From positions 248,001-312,000 of the forward strand of contig CAKJVC010000003.1 of the NCBI GenBank assembly GCA_918026815.1: DNA of 64,000 nt. Direction: 5' to 3'. The notes under the pieces are model-generated. The model did no database searches. It saw only the letters and a list, made by a program, of their open reading frames with translations, and had not been told where the DNA came from. Within the stretch, counting starts at the first letter, position 1; each line of letters begins with the position of its first letter. The stretch is from Chalara sp. BL73. Taxonomy: Eukaryota; Ascomycota; Leotiomycetes; Helotiales. The position numbers and the translations under genes were made by a program. This document shows, in pieces, positions 48,141-59,695 of this stretch.

Positions 48141-49209
48141 CAGCTCAAATGTGGCGACGGTGATTTATCTCACTCGCGTTATATGTAAATAGCCGACGAT
48201 GCGAGGATTCCATATTCCTTTTACTCTAGCCAAGGCTTTGTTCTGAAAAGACAACAGCGAGTTGACCGCGAGTTGACCACTCTTAGCGTCACGCGATATA
48301 TTGTCGATTATTCAGTGCTTTTAAATTTTTAAGAGGAGGAAATGGGTTGAGTAGGCTTGGGGAAAACCGAAGTATGGGTATGTCCAGCGTTCGAGCTGCG
48401 ACGGACAGGTATCCAATGCGACTGTTGATTAAACACAAAACTCGCTCTTGTCCCTGGAGGAAATTTCCATAGAAATAAACTTCTGTAATTGGGTAGATGC
48501 ACTTGTATTGCTTGGGACAACATTCATAAGCGTGTATTGTATATGGCTGTTTGACACGATTTGGACTAGTGGCATAATAAGTTGATATCTAGCTCCCGTC
48601 TTCCGGTTGCTTTAAATAATTCCCTCGCGAGCTCATGTTTTTCGCATCTCAATGCATCTAAAGCTCACAGAACTTTGTACAGTTGTACATCTTAGTCGAA
48701 TTGCTCAATACCAATTGGCGAAGACTGCTGAAGGCACGAAAGACTCCCTTGGTTGCACCAGCATAGTTGGTCAGTCACCGCTTGACATAAGCCTTAATAA
48801 TTAACGCTTCAGCAGTCATATTTTAACTCTGGTGCCTATGTTAATATCATTTAGAAAAAAATTTAAACTGCTGTTCTATGCCTAGTAACAGATCATGTCT
48901 TGTTCGTTTAAACCTGAGGGCATGGTTCCATATAGACAGTGGGCTTTAGGTTACACATGATTCTGGAACTCCATGCACTGTTAATTCCCGAGCCGCCGCC
49001 TAAATCTTTTAATATATATGTATATGGTTTGAAATTAAACCGCATTATCAATAACATCATCCAACGGCATATAGGAGCGGATCTACCCTGAGAAGTTGTA
49101 GCAGGACCATATATTTAGGAGTTGTAATCGAAGTTATAGCACAAGTGTTTTCCCCTTTACTATTACAAGTTTTCTTTTTGCAGTACCGGTAGTGGCCATT
49201 TTGTCCAAG
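48141..49209. other. AT-rich intergenic stretch
   Basis: No gene. It precedes the first DUF1996 gene and should hold its promoter (TATATATGTATATGG near 49,011-49,027). Confidence 0.4.
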
Positions 49210-50434
49210 ATGCAGTGGAAAGCTTTCGCCCTGGCACTTCTTGTGGAGCATAGTTCTGGCCAAGGGACAACGCCGATGATGCGTTTTAGTTGCTCGCAGC
49301 TTGTTGTCGACCGTGTGGACCCTTTGGTCAATCCCGGCATTATACCATCGCCACATCTTCACCAAATTGTTGGAGGTAATTCATTTAATGCTTCTATGGA
49401 TCCAACAACGCACGATCTCCCCACAGCTTCTACATGTACTAGCTGTACGTTCTCGGAAGATTTTTCGAACTACTGGACAGCAGTTCTATATTTTCAAGCC
49501 CGCAACGGGACATTTAGGCGTGTACCACAAATCCAGAGCGAGGGCCTTTTAGGCAATGGGGGTATTACGGTATACTATATCCCATCGTCTAATAAAGAAT
49601 TAACGGTTACCGCCTTTAAGCCTGGCTTCCGTATGCTTATTGGAGACGCCTCACTACAACTGCCCGGCCCGTCGCGCAAGGTGTGCCATCGTTGTATGCC
49701 AGTATCGGGAGATAACAGAAATATCAATTGCGGATCTCCAGATGCCCAGACGCTTCCCAAGGAGTTTTGTGCTGGCGGTATACGTTCGGTTATTACCTTC
49801 CCTACCTGTTGGGATGGTAAGAACCTGGATAGCCCGGATCACAAGAGCCACATTACCTATGCAAGTGGCTCAGGACCCAACGATGTAGGGCCGACTGGTA
49901 GCTGCCCAGCAAGCCATCCCGTGGTGATACCTCAAGTGATGTACGAAGTCCAATGGGACGTAAGTGTTATTATCACCATTTCATTTTCCCGGTCTATTTG
50001 CTAACTTGATGTATATTATAGACACGAGCTTTTAATAATAAGGATTTATGGCCCGAGGATGGCTCGCAGCCGTTCGTCTGGAGCACTGGCGATAAGTGAG
50101 TCTTTGTCCCTCCCCAACGCAATTTGCAGTCAGACTGACCCTAAAATCAATGTACAGAAATGGATATTCACAGCACGGGGACTACGTTTTCGGCTGGAAA
50201 GATGATTCTCTCCAACGTGCCTTGAATGCCCGCTGCAATGGCGATATTTGTGAGGAACTAAAATCCCAGACTGCGGAGGAGGCGATTAAGTGCACCAAAC
50301 CGCGGGTTGTCGAAGAGGATATCGATGGTTGTAAGTTACATTTTCTGACTTTTTTGGGAAGGCTTTACGGGCTTCATATGGCTGACCACCTCGTAGGGCT
50401 GACTGCTCTTCCGGGAAATCGCATGGTATTTTAG
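49210..50434 (+). CDS. DUF1996 secreted protein, copy 1
   Basis: Four exons: 49210-49959, 50022-50095, 50158-50330, 50397-50434, giving 344 aa. The N-terminus [19 protein letters not shown] is a short signal peptide. DUF1996 marks: [20 protein letters not shown] then [60 protein letters not shown], and [14 protein letters not shown]. Cys residues are many, as in secreted forms. The family is frequent in fungal secretomes, sometimes with WSC domains; its biochemical role is not established. All phases agree and no premature stop is seen, so the gene looks intact amid decayed neighbours. Confidence 0.88.
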
Positions 50435-51552
50435 ATCAGTTTCTGTAAGAACGTGTCCATGGGCAGTTGGAAGAGCGCACTATTGGAATGAAGTGTTTAC
50501 GGCAGACACAGTACAACTAGCGTGCTCTGTTATATTATGTTCCTCTTATGACGAAAGCCTAACATTTCGCTACTACCTTGCCAGCGCCTCTTAGCTCTTC
50601 ATCACCGTTTTGTGTGCCTCATCTACTTGCAATTTCGTCCTAGTCAAGGAGACTCATGTCCATATTAGGCCTTGGGAACACCGTGTGGAGAAACACTTTC
50701 GATGTTTGGTATCAGCCTTATTCCTCCTTAGCCGTTGCCAAATTAATATAACAAGGCCGTAGATTTGCGGCAAGCAAACGAAAACAAATAGGAGGTAAGT
50801 TCATAGTGTACATAGCATGGACAAATTTTGCATTTCTATCTTCCCGATCTTTGTTTGATTCTGTGGTCAGGGAATGAGAGCGTGAAGTTCATCCTAAAGA
50901 GGCTAATTTAGCGCCGCCTCTTACTACAAGCGACCATTCCTCTGATTCAAATCAAAGTAAAGCTTCATACCAGTATCGTCTACTTGTGGCTGAGTTCGAA
51001 CGCCGGCCAGGTACATGATATTCTTTGCAAGTACGCACTCCGACAGTTACGATACTGATCCTGAATCATGCGGAGGCTAGTTCGACTTTGAAGGAGGGAT
51101 ATCTCTCGTGATAGGGGGAAGAAAAGTCGTCTGAAATGACGGCATCTAGTGGCCTCTACGAGACCTATTTTCTATATAATTTGTATAAACAAGAGAGAGG
51201 CGTTTGAGGGCATTCGTGAATTGACGCTTAAGGAAGGTATGGATTAAAATGGTTCACTGATTTGATATCATTCTTGTTTAATTCGGAGAGGGTTACAATG
51301 GCCATTATATTGTGGAAAGAGTCCATCTAAACTGTGACGCTCCGATACCATAAACATCACCATGTCAACCCTCCCAACTAACAGGTCTCAACCCCTCCAT
51401 CCTCTCCATTACCTACAGCCGGGTTTGTAGCTGTAATACAACTTAAATAAAAGGGAAGAGTTATAGTGCAAAACAAATGTTAACAACACCTAGTCTAGCA
51501 GCATGATCCAATAACTTCCAACTCTGGGATTCCGGTCTATCTCTCAAAGCAT
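50435..51552. other. intergenic between DUF1996 copy 1 and UstYa-like gene
   Basis: No gene supported. Converging 3' ends; rather AT-rich. Confidence 0.4.
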
Positions 51553-52529
51553 TCAAATCATCGAGATCAACCGCCTTTGAGCATCCCAAGAGCCGAAGTT
51601 CTCCCAGTTGATACATTTAGGCTGATCTCCAGAGAAGGGTTTAGACTGTGAACCGTACTGCTCAAATGTTGTGACGATGCGAGCGCCGCGGCACACAGCT
51701 ATGAGCCGCATATATTCTGAGCAATGAGATACACCTATCGGTTACATTGATGGAAAATTAAGTTAGCTTCTATTCGTTTACCCAAATGTACTTTACGTCC
51801 CGAAAGCATTTTACCTTCCAGGCCGGCCAGTAATGGTCTATATGAATCCATTTTCGGATCTATTTCTGCTTGGTCAGTACCGACTGAAACTTCCGACATA
51901 ATGCAAGAGGCTCAGGAGCCAGGGTCTAGGACTGCACCAGAAATATCTTACAATACAGTGTAGCTCGTGGTATGCACCCATCTGTACAACGTAACATGAT
52001 CCACCCTTCAATGGAATAGATGTTCTGTTCATCTTTTGAAGTTCCTCTTCTAATACTCGGATATGAATATCTTAAGTTGATCGAATCTGTGATTAAAATT
52101 GATAACATCGTTGAATGAGTTAACTTACTGTCAAAAATATCCGACCATGGCTCGTCATGTTCTAGTCGCGGGTCCTTACCGTAAGCGTTGCCTTCATATG
52201 TTGGCTCGAGAGTTCGCACTTTGTCCTCAATCGCTTCTTGCATAGATGCTGAAATATGTCAATGATGACCCACTACTAAATCGGAGATTCTGTATTAGAC
52301 TACAAAATTGAGAAGTAGGGCGGCAGTCTTGGTTGAGGTCCCTGAAATGTATAGAAGTCGATATGAAGATAGAATAGACTGTTGCTATGCTTAGATGAAT
52401 AACCACAGTCAAGAGAGGTGGGCGACGAGAGATCCGGGTATGGTGGTTGCTAATGTCTTCGCTAAGTATATCATTATCTCGTCCAAGGACTGGTTGATAA
52501 CAAGCATTTTTCCGTTCCCAAGACGACAT
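51553..52529 (-). CDS. UstYa-family (DUF3328) protein, one join not closing in frame
   Basis: Exons: 52304-52529, 52129-52248, 51952-52070, 51815-51859, 51553-51734. The N-terminus has a membrane helix (PLLTVVIHLSIATVYSIFIS). Then DEPWSDIFDNIHIRVLEEE, KMNRTSIPLKGGSCYVVQM, and the first family motif YHELHC; a later exon holds IRKWIHIDHYWPAWK. The last has SHCSEYMRLIAVCRG and PKCINWENF, matching the second HxxHC-type motif. UstYa proteins are copper-type oxidases or cyclases that act on ribosomal peptides (ustiloxin, cyclochlorotine) and other metabolites. The last two exons do not join in one frame (total 692 bases), so the copy may be recently broken or the donor is misread. It lies beside a P450 relic. 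Confidence 0.75.
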
Positions 52530-53289
52530 GGTGAGTACGAAAGTCTATCACGTTAACGAGACTATCAAGCGGACACGTTTGAGAGCCAGTGCAACTTTGC
52601 AGATTCAACAAGTCAGCGACAATATATATAGTAAATCCACAATATCAAATTAGAGTATAATTTAGTCGTAAAATCTAGAGGGGCAGAATACCTACCGTTC
52701 TGTACCAATCAGGTACGGGGAGTCATATTACCCGCTATCTAGCACCCTTGACTACTGGCATGTTGTGACTGACGCAGCAAGTGGGCGTCAAATCCCCAAC
52801 GTGCATGCATACACTTCCAACGGAACGATTCCGAAAAGACGCAGATAAAAGAGATCGGGGTTTGGTGACCAGAACCAGCCGCTGAATCTCCTTAAACTAT
52901 CGACAGAATGGAGACCTGTGGCACGAAAGCCTCATACAGAGAGGCTTCAGCTTGGTTAACCTTCGAATTTTTCTCATAGAACTACAAAGTACCATACACA
53001 GATTCTCCTTCTCTTGGGGGGCGCTCTTTTAACCATGGGTCACGTATCAGAATATGGCTGAGCACTGCTGGTGATATTCTTGACGTACTGCCTGTTAAGT
53101 GCACTTCAAACAAGACGAAGGCGGCGAAAATTGATGAAAGAACATGGTTGTCAAGATCCACCACAATACCCTCACAGAGATTCGATATTTGGATTCGATC
53201 TTTTTTTCAACAGTATCGTAACGTAAAGCGCAAAATCTTCTTCATGAATGGAAGAATAGATAGAAATATATAGTCAGACTTATAGCGGT
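52530..53289. other. intergenic between UstYa-like gene and P450 relic
   Basis: No gene. Should hold the UstYa-like promoter. A 60-codon minus frame at 52,982-53,164 is not recognised. Confidence 0.4.
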
Positions 53290-54500
53290 AAAATTGTAGC
53301 TACACGAACCATCTCTACTGTGGACGAGAAGAACCTTCAGACTGTTCACGCCTTAAATTTCGCCCGCTATGGTGCACAGCCTCTCCAGCTAGGACCAGCA
53401 TTTCCCTTTATGGGACGTGGAGTATTTACAACAGATGGGCCATTCTGGGAGCGTTCACGCGCGTTGTTGCGCTAGGCCTTCACACGGACAAACGTTACCA
53501 ACCTCCTGGCTTTCGAAATTCATTTCAGGAAGTTCCTCGACTTATTACCTCGAGATGGCACGACAACTGACTTGAAGCCGCTCTTGTATCGGTTGGCGAG
53601 TGTTGCTATCGATTCTAACATTTCCACCAGAAGTCAGATGGCTCACGCTTTCTATTTAGTTTTTCGATACCACTACCGAATTTCTATTTGGTGAAACAAT
53701 GAACACGTTGCCACCCACTGCATCGTTCCAAACTCAAGAGTTCCTAGAGGCATTTCACTACGCCCAGTAAGGCATGGGAAAGCGGATTCAAATGCGCTTT
53801 TTACGCTTCCTTCATCGAGACGGGAAATGGTACGAGGCTATCAAAATATCTCACGCCTTTGTCGACCACTACGTAGATTAGGCGTTCGAACTCCAGCGGT
53901 CCTACCTCGCCACAAAACCAGGAGGCAACATCGAGGAAGACGATGAGAGTAACGCTACAAAGCAGTATATTTTGTTACACGAAATGGCAAAGGATACAGC
54001 TAACCGCGAGGGACTTCGCAGCCAGATAATCCACGTTTTCATCGCTGGCCATGATTCGAGTGGTATTACCATTGGAAATGCTTTGTTCCATCTCTGTCGA
54101 AATCCTAAAATATGGCAGAAACTCCGCACCAAAATTCATTATCATTGCGATGCGCCATTCACTTTCGAGTCGTTGAAGAATCTAAAGTTTCTGCAATACG
54201 TGATCAAAGGAAATGCGTAATTTATTTTCTCCTATCCGCCTAGATAACTCCTAGACTCCGAGAATCATTAATCCAGAGAAAGTCAAAGCCGAGAGTCCGT
54301 TTAGCACTCCGCCTCCACCCTGTCGCCCCAGGCGACACACGTGTGGCATATATTGACACCTCTCTACCTAGAGGAGGCGGTCCTAACGGGACCTCCCCCG
54401 TTTTTCGTTCCCAACGGCTCCCTCGTCATGACATCCCTCCACGCATTTACACCGCCCGGCTCCTTGTTTCGCTGATGACTTCCCCGAAGAGTTTCAATCT
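53290..54500 (+). pseudogene. cytochrome P450 pseudogene (CYP52/CYP539-like)
   Basis: Translation reads a P450 from before the C-helix (FPFMGRGVFTTDGPFWERSR) to the region past the K-helix. Landmarks: FFDTTTEFLFGE, I-helix [35 protein letters not shown], and [11 protein letters not shown]. Three in-frame stops occur, at 53473-53475 (LLR*AFTR), 53768-53770 (YAQ*GMGK) and 53879-53881 (YVD*AFEL); each is explained by a Gln codon losing C to T. An intron at about 53,599-53,661 has donor GCGAGT, so it is GC-AG or a mutated GT. The N-terminal membrane anchor and the heme-binding Cys region are absent. It cannot make an active enzyme. Confidence 0.88.
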
Positions 54501-54923
54501 TGATCAATAAACTAATAAACAAGAGACAAAATGAAAGCGATCATAGCTATTCGCTAATAAGTACAAGAAGTAATTGGGTTTTCCCGGTCAAAGCTAAGTC
54601 GATTTATTGACAGCATGCTCTTACAATTACTCCTAGAAACATATTTCTTAGCTTTGCTACTATGTAGAGAACCAAGATCACGAATATTGGGTAGTATACT
54701 AGCAAATCGAGTTAAGTAGAGTCTCTTGGAATATGGGTGTAGTATCGCCTAAAGAATAGAAAAAGGTGAAAAGCAAACTAGCTGTGGTCATTGACACGGG
54801 ATTCTGAGTGGGCTGGTAGATTGCAAAAATGGGATGGAAGAAAGTCTTGACTAAGAAATAATGGAGTCAATGGTGTCCTGATGATGTCGATTCTTATGCT
54901 TATATTTTCTGTTACAATACACT

Positions 54924-54967
54924 TTCTCTCCCTCTCTCCCTCTCTCCCTCTCTCCCTCTCTCTCTGA
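54924..54967. repeat. (CTCTCCCT)n minisatellite
   Basis: Repeated TCTCCC/TCTC units, four to five copies, in noncoding DNA. Confidence 0.8.
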
Positions 54968-55684
54968 GATCGGCATGTCTTTCCGCTGGCCTTGCTCTCC
55001 CGGGGCATCGACCACAATGAGCCGTGCAAACATGACCTCCGCCATCACTGGGGAGAGATACTACATTACTAGAGTTCACACCGCGGCAGGCAGCACAAGT
55101 GCAGTAAAATTTTCCATGGCTCAGTCCTAAGCTCGGATCTATATAAAATGTGCTTTGAGACTTCAGAGAGCTGTTGAGATACCATGGAAACAGTCGTGGT
55201 GGCATCGTAAAAGAAGCAGAGAGACTCTGTTCTGATTTTATCAATGTTGTCGAAGGAAGTGGATAGAGAGTGATAGATGACTAGGTAAGTTGAAATTCTT
55301 CGCCGGGTGTGATTATTGCGTAAGCAGAAAAGTACATGGTCATCTGCGCTTCCAATAGACGTGAAAAAATACAGCCGTAAGTAGTCAGTTGCACGTGACA
55401 ACAAGATGGTGCTATTGCTCGGTAAAATTGTAAGTAATGATCTCAGTTTTACAAGTTTTGAAGTGGCGGATGCGTGAAGAATGTCATATCTCCTTAAATG
55501 CCAATATTTGGCATCAAACTTGTCAAGCTGTGTTATTATTACATGAGTTTTGATGGGTCTAAACTGGGTACTATTGATTACTAGGCAGCAACCAGCAACT
55601 ACACTAGATTTCTAAAAGAAAGCGGTATTACAAGCTTAGATCAAAGATGTTAAGCATTTAAATTTAATTACCGCTCTCAGAAGC

Positions 55685-55716
55685 ACATACGACCGTAGAC
55701 CGAGGAGAACTAGGCT
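55685..55716 (+). pseudogene. 5S rRNA-like 5' fragment, copy A
   Basis: Starts ACATACGACCGTAGAC and continues GAGGAGAACTAGGC, close to the 5' end of fungal 5S rRNA (ACATACGACCATAG...). Similarity fades after about 32 bases, so the internal promoter elements are absent. It shares this stretch with copy C, differing only by transitions. Confidence 0.5.
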
Positions 55717-56027
55717 AAGTCGGCGACATTTTCACTCACAGGCCGCAAGTTTCCATTGTAATGAAATTCGTATTACCTTTTCACCTACTGAGAAGTACCT
55801 CTCTGTACGCTCCGGGTTTTGGCCAGAAAAGCTTGGTGCCACAAGTATGTCTTGTTGTCTAAAGAAACCGAGAATATTGCTTGTTTATGGCATATTTTAC
55901 ACTATTTAAAACAAGTCCTACCTGTATAATAATACGTCATTTTGTTCACTTGAGTGCTGATATGCTTAAGCTCATTTAACGTAACTCTTCTTTAAACAAA
56001 ACATCACAAACTAAAAGTCTTCCGTAT

Positions 56028-57118
56028 TTAATATCCCGGAAGTTTCATGACCCAGCCCTCCGTATCCTCCACAACAGTCTGCTTTACCGCACATTTATTC
56101 ATATCGGCCACCGTCTGCGTCTTCAGTATTCCTTGTACCCCAGGACTGCCGCACCTATGAAACATACAAGAATTATTCATAGCACGTTGCAATGAGTCGC
56201 CCTTCCACCCAAACACATAGTCCGCGTGCGTTCCATACCCTTTGCTGTCCATATAGGACCAAACAAAGGGCTGGGATCCATCCTTCGGCCACATACCATT
56301 GAACACCGTAGTATTCCACATCGTCTCGTACGCAAGCTGCGGCATGCGCACGGGGTGCGAAGCGGGACACGGACCCGCGGGGCGGAAACCGCCCCTGGTA
56401 GTGCTGTACATGTGCGACTGATGGTCAGGGCTATCGAGGTTCTTGCCGTCCCAACATGACGGGAAGTGGTGAATTGCCATGATGCCGGCGGGGCAGGGTT
56501 TTGTAGGGAAGTCTGGCGTCTCACTACCTCGCGTCAGGATGGTCTGTAAGCAAGTGTAGCGGAGGCCTGGATTTGCTTTGGCGCCTTCGAGGCTGTCCGT
56601 AGTGGGACTGCCGACAGTCATACGAAAGCCCTGGTAGCGAGTTAGTGTCGACCAGTTCCCATTTTCCGGCGAGAGAATTGTGATGCACGTGCGCTACTTA
56701 CTGGCTGGAAAGCGGTGATGTATTGGTTACCATTAGAATTGAAGTCCTGCTGCGTATAGTATATCGTCATGCCACCTTTGATGTCCGGTGCGTCACGGCC
56801 CTCGGTACCAAGTTGAGCATTTGGGTATAGCGGCACCCGCTTGTAGGAGCCATTCTCATGTCTGAAATACAATGCCGCCGTCCAATAGTTGGAGAAATCC
56901 TCGGTGTAGGTGCATGTTGTGCAACTACCCTGATTGCCAATATCTCCCTCCATGGTCGCATTAAAGGCATTTCCGCCGACAATCTGATGAACGTGGGCTG
57001 AAGGGATTTGACCAGGCTCGACGAGCGGATCTAAGCGTTGGATAGAGACAGTCCCACACGCGAACCGAATTGCAGCTTCAGAAAGCCCAATTTGAAGTAG
57101 AAGAAGGAACAACTCCAT
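56028..57118 (-). CDS. DUF1996 secreted protein, copy 2
   Basis: Two exons, 56702-57118 and 56028-56630, giving 339 aa. MELFLLLLQIGLSEAAIRFA is a signal peptide. Marks: RLDPLVEPGQIPSAHVHQIV then [74 protein letters not shown]. It is a clear paralogue of copy 1 in opposite orientation about 5.6 kb away. Its single intron (56631-56701) falls at AFQP/GFRM, where copy 1 has none, and it lacks the three introns of copy 1. Function unknown; secretion is predicted. Confidence 0.88.
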
Positions 57119-58646
57119 TTTAGCCAAAGGTTGGTCTACCTCTCCGTAGAAGGATTTCAAGTAACCAACTTCAGATTTCGGTATGAGCGTTGGAGTTCTT
57201 CCTCAACTTATTTAAAATCCAAGTAGCCTTCATCAGGACTGTACAGACACATGCTACTACTTATTCCTTCACAATACAGCGATAGGATTTAGCCTCTTCA
57301 TTTAAGGTAGCGATACAGATATCGCCACTTACAAGTAATGGTTTCGCATACAGGAAAAGAATCAATCGAGTTATGATGACTCGTGAATAGGTTTAATGTA
57401 AACATCCGGATAATGAATATTAGCAAGGAACTCAACTGCCGAAGCGCGAAGGGGTTATACTATTATATTAAATATTCCTCCGGCACTTGTACACTGGGAG
57501 CCTTTATATATATACTCAAGAGAAGCGAATCAGAGAGTATCTATTAGATGATAGCAATGCATCCATTCTTGTGCAACCCACCTTAGAAGGTAGGCTCCTT
57601 ATTTGGAAGTAACCGAACCACACAGGCCGTGGCTAGATCAATGCAATCGATTAACTGCTGATCTCCCCCTGGTGCCCTTTCTTATCAGCGAATCAAATGG
57701 CCAATTAGTACGGCAAGTTTCATCTACAAAACTCGTAGTTAGAGTAGTTGTCTCTAGACATCTGAATATCGGTTCACGCTCGAAAGCGTTTTGAGAATTG
57801 CCAAGATTGCGGTGCAAGATTTGGGCCGATGACCTAGAGTAAGCTGATCCTTGAGTCCTCAACTGACTGCTTGGCTATTGAGAAAGACTTTGTTTTTGTT
57901 ATTCTCGGTTGTCAGAACACGGAAGGTAAGATCAGGGGCTAGAATAGTTTTATCTCTCGAGGCAGCGTATCACTTAGAAATCTTATAGCTGTTTCTATAT
58001 AAAATTAAGCAATAGCTATTGATTTATTTCTTAAGCATTGTTTGGCCCTGGGTGCGGATAGACAGGGAGTTATAGGGCAAACGCAGTATAGAGTATTCAG
58101 TGGTACATAGACTGAATCTTGAGCTTCCTCTTCTTCCTCTTGTATCCGACAATGCCAAGGCTGATACTACTAAGCGAAATCATGGCTCGAGCCCAGCTTT
58201 TGGCATTTGATCCTAACAATTTGTATTCTATCTTGCTAAAACATCAAATACAGGCTTTAAGAATAACACTTTTCAGTTTACAAAATTTCAAGCTTGGTAT
58301 TTCGGATTAAATAAACTAGATTACAGGTTGGTTTACTTCAAGTGCAGTACACTTTGACTTCAAAATCTTTTTTTCAGAAACAGGCAGATCCAGTATTAGT
58401 AATCCTGTAGATGCGCATATCCGAACCGTTCCTTTCATCCAGCCAACAATACCTGACTTGCGGCTCTAAGCAACAGCACTTGCAACAAGGGAAGTAATGC
58501 TACTATTTGTAATTACCTGAATCAAGATCATGTTCTCAAAAAGTGGCAGCGCAATCTCGTTTTACGTGGCTATCGATCACTAATTCCAGTGTCTCCGACT
58601 AGAGGCCTGCATACTATACATATAACAAATATCACAGGTGAAGGTC

Positions 58647-58683
58647 GCATGCAAACACAGACTGAGGAGAACCGGATTACCCA
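58647..58683 (+). pseudogene. 5S rRNA-like 5' fragment, copy B (weak)
   Basis: Reads GCATGCAAACACAGACTGAG then GAGAACCGGATTACCC; it aligns base for base to the 5S 5' end without gaps but is more diverged than A and C. Confidence 0.3.
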
Positions 58684-59011
58684 GCTATTCTAGAGCAACC
58701 AAAGCCTCCAAAGTGCGGTAAATTGGTTTTGGCCAGAATCGTGTGCAGATGTCTTGAAAAAATTCTTGAAAACTAGAACTAGCGTTCATACATTTACATA
58801 TCCAAATGCTCATTTCTCTGCTTTTGAGATTGTATTTTTTACATTGTTCTGGTCATTAATAATATTTTTTTTATAACTTGATTAAGATGCATGGTTGAAC
58901 GCAAAAAAGTGCCTGTTGTAATTGTCGCAGGTATTAATCACGTGATGAAAATAACCACATATGCTAGTTGTGCTATAATAAATTATGTATATATATTCAT
59001 ACAGGCGTCTT

Positions 59012-59055
59012 CCTACTAAAGTGGCAGGCACGCAGGTGCATGTCACTTTAGTGGG
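59012..59055. repeat. hairpin at the edge of a GC-richer island
   Basis: Arms 59012-59026 and 59041-59055 pair at 13 Watson-Crick and 2 G-T positions (CTAAAGTG with CACTTTAG at the core). A related direct motif, AGTGGGGG followed by TTT, recurs at about 59,453-59,463. It may be the end of a small mobile-element relic. Confidence 0.45.
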
Positions 59056-59661
59056 GGTTTACAGAGGGGGAAAGTGGCAAAAAAAAGAGGCCCCAAGCTG
59101 TCGTCCTCTAATCGCAGAGTTACTACAGAACTTTGGCCCCCATCGAGCTGTAGCCCGTCGGTAGAGTTTGTTCTTTTTGGTTCTTGTCATGCCCTGGATG
59201 GAAGTGTGTGTACACACTTCGGGGTCATATTATTAGCACCCACCTATCCCCTACCAATACGAGCTTGTGGCGATGATGGAGATGTTTACTTTGCCTTAAA
59301 TAATAAACATCGAGGGCGGCGGTCTTTTCCTTTGTTGGGTATGGTTTTCTCTGGTCGTGATATCCTTCTCTGGAAGTGCTCTCTCCAGAATTGAGTGTTG
59401 GTTGGGTCTTGGCACCCCTCAAACATGTCGAAACATCCCAACAAGATAAAAGTGGGGGGTTTTCAACTAATTCTTATAAAACTTTTTCAAATAAAGAAAA
59501 TAAAGTGAAACCTTGACTAATAGAGGACTGCCAGTTGAGAAATATGTGAAATATGTGTTTTGGTTGCTTGAAGAGAGGCCATCCTAATCAATATCTGTCA
59601 CCTCAATTCCTTCCTAATGACCGCTTGGTATACATATAACAAAGTAGGACAACTGCATATC

Positions 59662-59695
59662 ACATATGACCATAGACTAAGGAGAACTGGGCTAT
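59662..59695 (+). pseudogene. 5S rRNA-like 5' fragment, copy C
   Basis: Reads ACATATGACCATAGACTAAG then GAGAACTGGGC. It matches copy A over 32 bases apart from five transitions, and matches the fungal 5S start best of the three. Confidence 0.5.

Larger units (their letters stand above)
54501..56027. other. AT-rich intergenic stretch
   Basis: No gene. Contains a CTCTCC-type repeat and a 5S-like fragment, listed separately. Confidence 0.4.

Noticed and set aside
59074..59394. 106-codon ORF on the + strand
   Set aside because: Non-ATG start and it lies within a likely repeat relic; no family resemblance.
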